40,610 nt of DNA from an uncultured Ectothiorhodospiraceae bacterium (lineage in GTDB: Bacteria > Pseudomonadota > Gammaproteobacteria > S012-40): NCBI GenBank assembly GCA_945787715.1, contig CALZJE010000026.1, positions 1 to 40,610 of the forward strand, in the 5' to 3' direction. The position numbers and the translations under genes were made by a program. Numbering within the stretch: position 1 is the stretch's first letter; each line of letters begins with the position of its first letter. Shown piece after piece: positions 36,257 to 40,610 of the stretch. The notes under the pieces are model-generated. The model saw nothing but the letters and a program-made list of their open reading frames with translations, did no database searches and was not told the origin of the DNA.

Positions 36257-36272
36257 TGCGAGGCGTGTGCCA
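36257..36272 (-). promoter_or_regulatory. sigma-54 (-24/-12) promoter of sqr
   Basis: Minus strand reads TGGCACACGCCTCGCA. It has the full -24 TGGCAC, 5-base spacing and TCGCA at -12, one mismatch from TGGCAC-N5-TTGCA. It faces sqr and lies next to a sigma-54 activator gene, which makes a chance match unlikely. Confidence 0.8.
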
Positions 36273-36410
36273 CATAAGGATTAATTGATGGTTTTATGTG
36301 AATTGGAATTAATTTAAGTTATTGTTTATAAAACTTAATGCAGTAGAGTGAAAAATTTGAATTAGAGCATAAAAGTTGACATCGCATAATGTTTAACCCG
36401 TTGTAATCCA

Positions 36411-36441
36411 AGTTTATTAGTCATATATGACATGCTAAACT
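36411..36441. promoter_or_regulatory. dyad operator, candidate FisR enhancer site
   Basis: AGTTTA-N3-GTCATATATGAC-N4-TAAACT: a perfect 12-bp palindrome inside a second inverted pair, 31 bp in all. The core GTCATATATGACATGC (36420-36435) matches a site upstream of the DUF2892 promoter at 13 of 16 positions. It lies about 147 bases upstream of the sqr -24 element and 30 bases before the regulator start codon, so it could serve both activation and autoregulation. Confidence 0.6.
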
Positions 36442-36471
36442 AGTAATAACTGACAAATGTGACGGTTTTAT

Positions 36472-37797
36472 ATGGAAATCAAAACTAAAAACGGCCAACA
36501 TAATTGGTCAGAAATTACATCTTTACTAGAGTCGATTCAGGACCCAGCGGTACTCATTGGGTTGGATTACAAAATACTGGCAGCAAATAGAGCCTATGAG
36601 CTCAATTATGAAACGACTTCGCACAAAGCACAGAAAAAGTTTTGTTATGAAATATCTCATCGCTATACACGACCTTGTGACGAAGCAGGGGAAACCTGCC
36701 CGCTAAAACAAAGCTTGTCGACCCAGCAACCACATCGCGTTTTGCACCTTCACCATACACCACGTGGGCAAGAGCACGTAGATGTGGAAATGCATCCCAT
36801 CCATAATAAGGACGGAAAGGTACTTTATTTTTTAGAGACGATGCGAACAAGCAAAGTTGCCAGTAGTACTGCCGAAGGTGATGGATTAATCGGTCGATCG
36901 ACATCATTCAATCAAATGCTCGAACTTATCGAGCGAGTCGCGCCCACTGAGGCAAATGTTTTGTTGCTGGGTGAATCAGGCACAGGAAAAGAGCTGGTAT
37001 CTCAAGCTATTCACAAAGTCAGCAAGCATGCGCTAGGACCGTTTGTGCCTCTAGAATGCTCAGGTTTAACAGAATCTCTTTTTGAAAGTGAATTGTTCGG
37101 GCATGAAAAAGGCGCATTCACCGGTGCCAGTAACCGTAAGATCGGTTTAGTGGAAGTTGCTCAAGGTGGCACACTTTTTCTTGATGAGATAGGTGATGTA
37201 CCTCTTGCCATGCAAGTTAAGTTGTTACGGTTGATAGAATCACAAACCTATCGACGTGTAGGCAGTACTGAGCCGCAAAAAGCTGATTTTAGATTAATAT
37301 GCGCTACTCACCATAATCTTGAGCAACTGATTGAGGAAGGTAAATTTCGACAAGATTTATTTTATCGTATCAGCGTGTTTCCTATGCATCTGCCAGCTTT
37401 ACGTGAACGTAAAGGCGATATTCAATTGCTGGCTCAGCATTTACTTAAAAAAATAGACCCAACACGTCATATTCAATTAGATAAGAAGGCACTGAGCTGT
37501 TTGGAAAATTATGAATTCCCCGGAAATATACGCGAGCTTCGTAATATATTAGAAAGGGCTTGTATATTAATAGACGGAAATACTATTTTAGTCAGACATT
37601 TACCAGATTCTTGCTCTCAGACGGAATTTTTCCAGCAAACATCAATTGCATTTTCAGGCGAAATAAAGTCACTGGCTGAAATTGAAAAAGATTATTTAAA
37701 GTGGGCAGTCGCACAGTTTAACGACGACAAAAAAGCACTGTCAGAAAAACTGGGCCTCGGCGAACGAACTTTGTATCGTAAATTGAAAGAATTATAA
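36472..37797 (+). CDS. fisR: FisR-like sigma-54-dependent sulfane-sulfur-responsive activator
   Basis: 441 residues. Order: PAS-like sensor at about 10-125; AAA+ domain at about 138-370 with Walker A GESGTGKE (167-174), the sigma-54 contact loop GAFTGA (214-219) and Walker [10 protein letters not shown] (233-241); and a C-terminal Fis-type helix-turn-helix ([20 protein letters not shown]). The sensor has Cys58, Cys69 and Cys76, spacing 11 and 7, the same as Cys53/64/71 of Cupriavidus FisR, which react with sulfane sulfur. It is divergent from sqr and followed by a DUF2892 gene with its own sigma-54 promoter. Known: FisR activates sqr/pdo operons when polysulfide accumulates. Inference: the same job here. 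The ribosome site is weak. Confidence 0.88.
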   Translation: MEIKTKNGQHNWSEITSLLESIQDPAVLIGLDYKILAANRAYELNYETTSHKAQKKFCYEISHRYTRPCDEAGETCPLKQSLSTQQPHRVLHLHHTPRGQEHVDVEMHPIHNKDGKVLYFLETMRTSKVASSTAEGDGLIGRSTSFNQMLELIERVAPTEANVLLLGESGTGKELVSQAIHKVSKHALGPFVPLECSGLTESLFESELFGHEKGAFTGASNRKIGLVEVAQGGTLFLDEIGDVPLAMQVKLLRLIESQTYRRVGSTEPQKADFRLICATHHNLEQLIEEGKFRQDLFYRISVFPMHLPALRERKGDIQLLAQHLLKKIDPTRHIQLDKKALSCLENYEFPGNIRELRNILERACILIDGNTILVRHLPDSCSQTEFFQQTSIAFSGEIKSLAEIEKDYLKWAVAQFNDDKKALSEKLGLGERTLYRKLKEL

Positions 37798-37880
37798 AAT
37801 CAAAAATTGGTAGGTAATGTGTTTTATTTGTAGCTGACTGACAAAATTGGTATTCAACTCGAAAGTTTAAGTATTTTTAT

Positions 37881-37896
37881 GCCAAATATGTCATGC
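37881..37896 (+). promoter_or_regulatory. candidate FisR enhancer site upstream of the DUF2892 gene
   Basis: GCCAAATATGTCATGC, identical at 13 of 16 positions to GTCATATATGACATGC at 36420. It lies 62 bases upstream of the -24 element at 37959, a normal distance for a sigma-54 enhancer. Confidence 0.5.
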
Positions 37897-37958
37897 GTAC
37901 AGGAGGGTATAAAATCCAATTATCTAGATTAACCAGAAATAACAATACTTTATGTAAT

Positions 37959-37974
37959 TGGCCTATGTGTTGCA
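37959..37974 (+). promoter_or_regulatory. sigma-54 (-24/-12) promoter of the DUF2892 gene
   Basis: TGGCCTATGTGTTGCA: -24 TGGC, exact 5-base spacing, perfect TTGCA at -12. Transcription would begin near 37986, about 37 bases before the start codon. Confidence 0.75.
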
Positions 37975-38022
37975 AAATTACATTGTAACATCCATTTTTT
38001 TTGATTAATTCTGGAGGCTAGA

Positions 38023-38226
38023 ATGAACAAGAATGTAGGACACATAGATCGCGGAATTCGTGTTGTTGTCGGTGCAGGAATTATTGCAGCTGGTGTTTAT
38101 TTTCAAAACTACTGGGGTGCTATTGGTTTAATACCTTTTATAACCGGAATAATTGGCTGGTGTCCAGCTTACAAATTATTTGGCTTATCGTCATGTAAAG
38201 TGAATCAAGCAGCCAATCCTCAATAA
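38023..38226 (+). CDS. DUF2892 (YgaP-type) small membrane protein
   Basis: 67 residues. Seen: start MNKNVGHIDRGIRVVVGAG, the usual DUF2892 opening, two TM segments (VVVGAGIIAAGVYFQNYWGAIG and IGLIPFITGIIG) and the ending WCPAYKLFGLSSCK with Cys at about 48 and 58. GGAGG lies 8 bases before the ATG. Known: this domain forms the membrane part of the rhodanese YgaP in E. coli and is often encoded near sulfur-oxidation genes. Inference: it may help move or tether sulfur species or act with SQR. It is under its own sigma-54 promoter and followed by a terminator, so it is a single-gene unit of the FisR regulon. Confidence 0.85.
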   Translation: MNKNVGHIDRGIRVVVGAGIIAAGVYFQNYWGAIGLIPFITGIIGWCPAYKLFGLSSCKVNQAANPQ

Positions 38227-38260
38227 CTAGTTACTAGTACCTAACATGCAGTTCAAACAG

Positions 38261-38305
38261 AGTAATTACTTGGGGATTTAAGCTCCTCGAATAATTACTT
38301 TTTTT
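38261..38305 (+). terminator. rho-independent terminator after the DUF2892 gene
   Basis: AGTAATTA (38261-38268) pairs with TAATTACT (38292-38299), with an inner GGGGA/TCC pairing possible, and a seven-T run follows at 38299-38305. Confidence 0.8.
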
Positions 38306-38475
38306 GTGATTAATATTTCGGAATGACTGGTGAGGGCTGGGTATAGCACTATGCTTCTCTCAATATAGTCTGTAGAAAAATGGTACAATAATGGGCCAAA
38401 AGTCAATGTTATACGAATAATGAGTATTCGGTGTATATTATATTCGTGGTTTACAATTCTTCTAAAGGGCTTTGT

Positions 38476-39039
38476 TCATAAGCCGAGCTTCTTATTCTCC
38501 AATAGCATGCGGATTGTTTCACTAATTCTTCTTTCTCGAGTCTCAATTCGTTTTGCACTTTTAATCCACCAAAGAAACTGCTTTTTACGAGAAGGAGATA
38601 GTTCTTCAAATTTCTTCTTGGCAGAATGATTAAATTTAAACGCCTCTTGCAGTTCTGGGGGAGTTTCTATTCGAATATCGACACTATCTAGTTGGTTCCA
38701 GGAGCCATTTTCTTTCGCAGTTTCAATTTTCTTCAAGCCAAATTCTGTCATAGCACCTTCGTTAATTAACTTCTCGACTCTGGACTTGTTACTGGCAGAC
38801 CAATTACTCTTATCCTTTCTTGGTGTATATTTTTGCATATGTTTTTCATCGTCAATTCTTTTAACAATGGAATCTATCCAACCATAACATAACGCCTCTT
38901 CAACAGCTTCTTGATATTTTATGGATTTCTTATGGCTTTTTACTTTGTAAAATATTAACCAGAGTTCAGACACTTTATCATGATTCTTCTCTAACCAAGA
39001 CCTCCACTCCTGGCGGTTTTTAAAAAGATTTTTTTGCAT
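38476..39039 (-). CDS. YdeI/OmpD-associated family protein
   Basis: 187 residues. Seen: FKNRQEWRSWLEKNHDKVSELWLIFYKV, EAVEEALCYGWIDSIVKRID, YTPRKDKSNWSASNKSRVEKLI and a C-terminal RKKQFLWWIKSAKRIETRERRI, the full pattern of this family. Known: members are called YdeI/OmpD-associated or bacteriocin-protection proteins from genetic association; the biochemical role is unclear. It is cytoplasmic, with no signal or TM. The ATG at 39039 is preceded by a poor ribosome site. The gene stands alone and is convergent with the DUF2892 unit. Confidence 0.85.
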   Translation of the reverse strand: MQKNLFKNRQEWRSWLEKNHDKVSELWLIFYKVKSHKKSIKYQEAVEEALCYGWIDSIVKRIDDEKHMQKYTPRKDKSNWSASNKSRVEKLINEGAMTEFGLKKIETAKENGSWNQLDSVDIRIETPPELQEAFKFNHSAKKKFEELSPSRKKQFLWWIKSAKRIETRERRISETIRMLLENKKLGL

Positions 39040-39559
39040 AAATGTTAGTTTCCAGATTTATTGATAATTATTTTTCTAAGAGAGCCTCTGATTAAGTCAT
39101 CTAGCGAACATCAACGGCGTTAAATACAAACTCAAAATGCTCAATTACTCCAGTAAACTCGACAACTGCTCCTGCGTTGTTCTAACCACTCACATTAGTC
39201 ATAGTTTATTTCCGTTCACCTCAAACTTTTAGTGATCTTACTTGCGTCGTTGGAATTGTAAAAGATAGTCTTTGTTCATTGATGATAATTTACTTCATGT
39301 TCAATGAGCCGACACAACCACACTATAGGCTCAACTCGCTACCAGTGATTGTACCTCTCTAATTTGACAATTCCCCAAAACTGACGCAATCTTAGATCTG
39401 CTTTTATTGAATCAGAAATTGAAAGGATATGTCAGCAATTTAAACGCATCTTGATGGTAATAATGCAACAAATGTTGAACAGCATCGCAGCCATTAACTG
39501 GAAAAAAGCACTTAATGATTAAAAACTGACTATTCCTAAAATAATAACAGGAAAATATA
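39040..39559. other. 520-base intergenic region
   Basis: Promoter regions of the YdeI gene (minus) and the lipoprotein gene (plus). A short open stretch of 26 codons on the minus strand (39101-39181) reads like the end of a protein but has no start. A weak inverted pair TGAGCC/GGCTCA lies near 39305-39332. Otherwise I see nothing specific. Confidence 0.5.
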
Positions 39560-40315
39560 ATGATTCCCCTCAAAATCGCACAATTATCACGCGTATTTAT
39601 CGCGCTTCTTTTAACCGCATGCGCTAACGACAATAATGAAATCAGTGCAGATGTACGTGCTGATCTTCAAAAACTCGCTAATAGCGTTAATACCTTCTCA
39701 ATAAACGGCACTAGTGCGAGTGCTGCCACTAGCAGAAGTAAGTCTACCTCTCTAGCGCGAAGTATTGACAACACCGAACAGGAAAGTGGCAGTGATGAAT
39801 TTGGTACTTATACAATAGATATTGAATATTTCGCCGCCGATGCGACCACCCCAATTACCCCTGCAGAATCATCAACATTAGATAGCTATGTAATAAAAAT
39901 AACATCACAGTTTCGCAATGATCAATATGAAAGCAATGCATCACAAAATTCTACTATCGAAAACATTGAGAATGAACGGATTCCAAATTACACATCAACC
40001 GGAACTGGCAGCGTTAATTATTACAACGATAATTTATTACTGACAGCAGATTCAATTTTTACCAAAGTAAACGCTCAAGATGGATTTTATTTGCGTTATG
40101 AAATGTCTTTTCTTGATCATAAATACTCATTCACCCTAGAAGCTACTTTAGATATTGATGTAATACTTGAAGCGGAAGATGAAACGATAATGCTGGCGAT
40201 TACTAGCAAAATCTACGATGTAGACGGCAAGCATGTTGGGTATTTCATCTTAAATGAAGATGAGTCAGTCGTAATCAAAGATAATGCGGGCAAGGTAATA
40301 CAGTCAGCTGGTTAA
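39560..40315 (+). CDS. hypothetical lipoprotein
   Basis: 251 residues; I do not recognise the family. Seen: a type II signal peptide, IAQLSRVFIALLLTACAND, with lipobox LTAC (Cys21 as the lipidated residue). A Ser/Thr/Asn-rich region at about 45-85 is probably a flexible linker; after it come alternating beta-strand-like segments (YTIDIEYFAAD, YVIKITSQF, YLRYEMSFLDHKYSFTLEATLDIDVILE) that suggest a beta-sheet domain. AGGA lies 7 bases before the ATG. Asp is next-but-one to the Cys (C-A-N-D), giving no clear inner-membrane retention signal, so it could reach the outer membrane. Both neighbours are unrelated. Confidence 0.7.
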   Translation: MIPLKIAQLSRVFIALLLTACANDNNEISADVRADLQKLANSVNTFSINGTSASAATSRSKSTSLARSIDNTEQESGSDEFGTYTIDIEYFAADATTPITPAESSTLDSYVIKITSQFRNDQYESNASQNSTIENIENERIPNYTSTGTGSVNYYNDNLLLTADSIFTKVNAQDGFYLRYEMSFLDHKYSFTLEATLDIDVILEAEDETIMLAITSKIYDVDGKHVGYFILNEDESVVIKDNAGKVIQSAG

Positions 40316-40610
40316 TATGATGCATAAAGCTGGTTCATCTTGAATGATTATTTGTGGTGGGTTTTTGCATTAATCAGCTATTTAGAATATGCGGAAAGGT
40401 CAGCTTAGTACCCAGGCTGTGTGAAAACGAATTTGGTTGAACCGAAGGTTTAAAGTATCAGCAAATGCTTACACAACGTCGGTCTAACGCAACAAGCAGG
40501 GCATTTGTCTCGTTTGGTCATTTAAGCCATTAAATACAAAAAGTTATTTTTTCTTTTTTTTTGTGTTACGAAACTTTAAAATCCAAGAAAATGAAATAAC
40601 AGATTAAATC
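40316..40610. other. 295 bases to the right edge, no gene seen
   Basis: AT-rich with a long T tract near 40548-40562. No ORF or clear terminator for the lipoprotein gene is visible. Confidence 0.5.

Noticed and set aside
39120-39190. Possible integron attC-like site (GTTAAAT ... TTCTAAC)
   Set aside because: The right end does not fit RYYYAAC, the interior is not an imperfect palindrome, and there is no integrase or cassette array.

Overview
The window looks like chromosomal DNA of an AT-rich gammaproteobacterium, probably one that oxidises or detoxifies sulfide. The gammaproteobacterial assignment rests on the core block nagZ - (dsrE-like) - hpt - S-methylthioinosine phosphorylase - csiV - def - mfd; nagZ, the MTIP gene, csiV and mfd lie close together in Pseudomonas-type genomes. 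I cannot assign a genus. I saw no tRNA, rRNA, CRISPR array, transposase or phage gene.

Left part (1-11.7 kb): signalling and envelope genes. A GPP34-type protein cut by the window edge is followed by an unknown gene, a CheX-like protein behind a possible sigma-28 promoter, and a minus-strand cluster: CHASE2 adenylate/guanylate cyclase, SH3-domain periplasmic protein, M48 metalloprotease, FadL-type porin. Next come a Nudix (Ap4A-hydrolase-like) gene, an unusual CheW-linker-TM-LysM fusion, a D-2-hydroxyacid dehydrogenase and a divergent DUF523/TudS-like iron-sulfur protein.

Middle part (11.8-23.9 kb): two overlapping Dpp/Opp-type permease genes without ATPase or binding protein, then nagZ (cell-wall recycling), a DsrE-like protein, and hpt overlapping the MTIP gene. 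MTIP releases hypoxanthine and HPRT converts it to IMP, so these two are one salvage step. csiV, def (with a structured-looking upstream region), mfd and an EamA transporter follow.

Right part (24-34.3 kb): a membrane-anchored cadherin-repeat/leucine-rich-repeat protein, tail-to-tail with an RND pump and its membrane fusion protein, and a large secreted SBBP beta-propeller protein.

The most informative region is 34.8-38.3 kb. A sulfide:quinone oxidoreductase (sqr) is divergent from a sigma-54 activator whose PAS-like N-terminus has three cysteines (C58, C69, C76) spaced exactly as in the sulfane-sulfur sensor FisR (C53, C64, C71). Good -24/-12 promoters lie upstream of sqr and of a following DUF2892 membrane-protein gene. 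A related 16-bp motif lies upstream of both promoters, one copy inside a 31-bp dyad. Together these read as a compact, self-contained sulfide/polysulfide-responsive regulon.

The right end holds a YdeI/OmpD-associated family gene, a 520-bp stretch with no convincing gene and an unknown lipoprotein.
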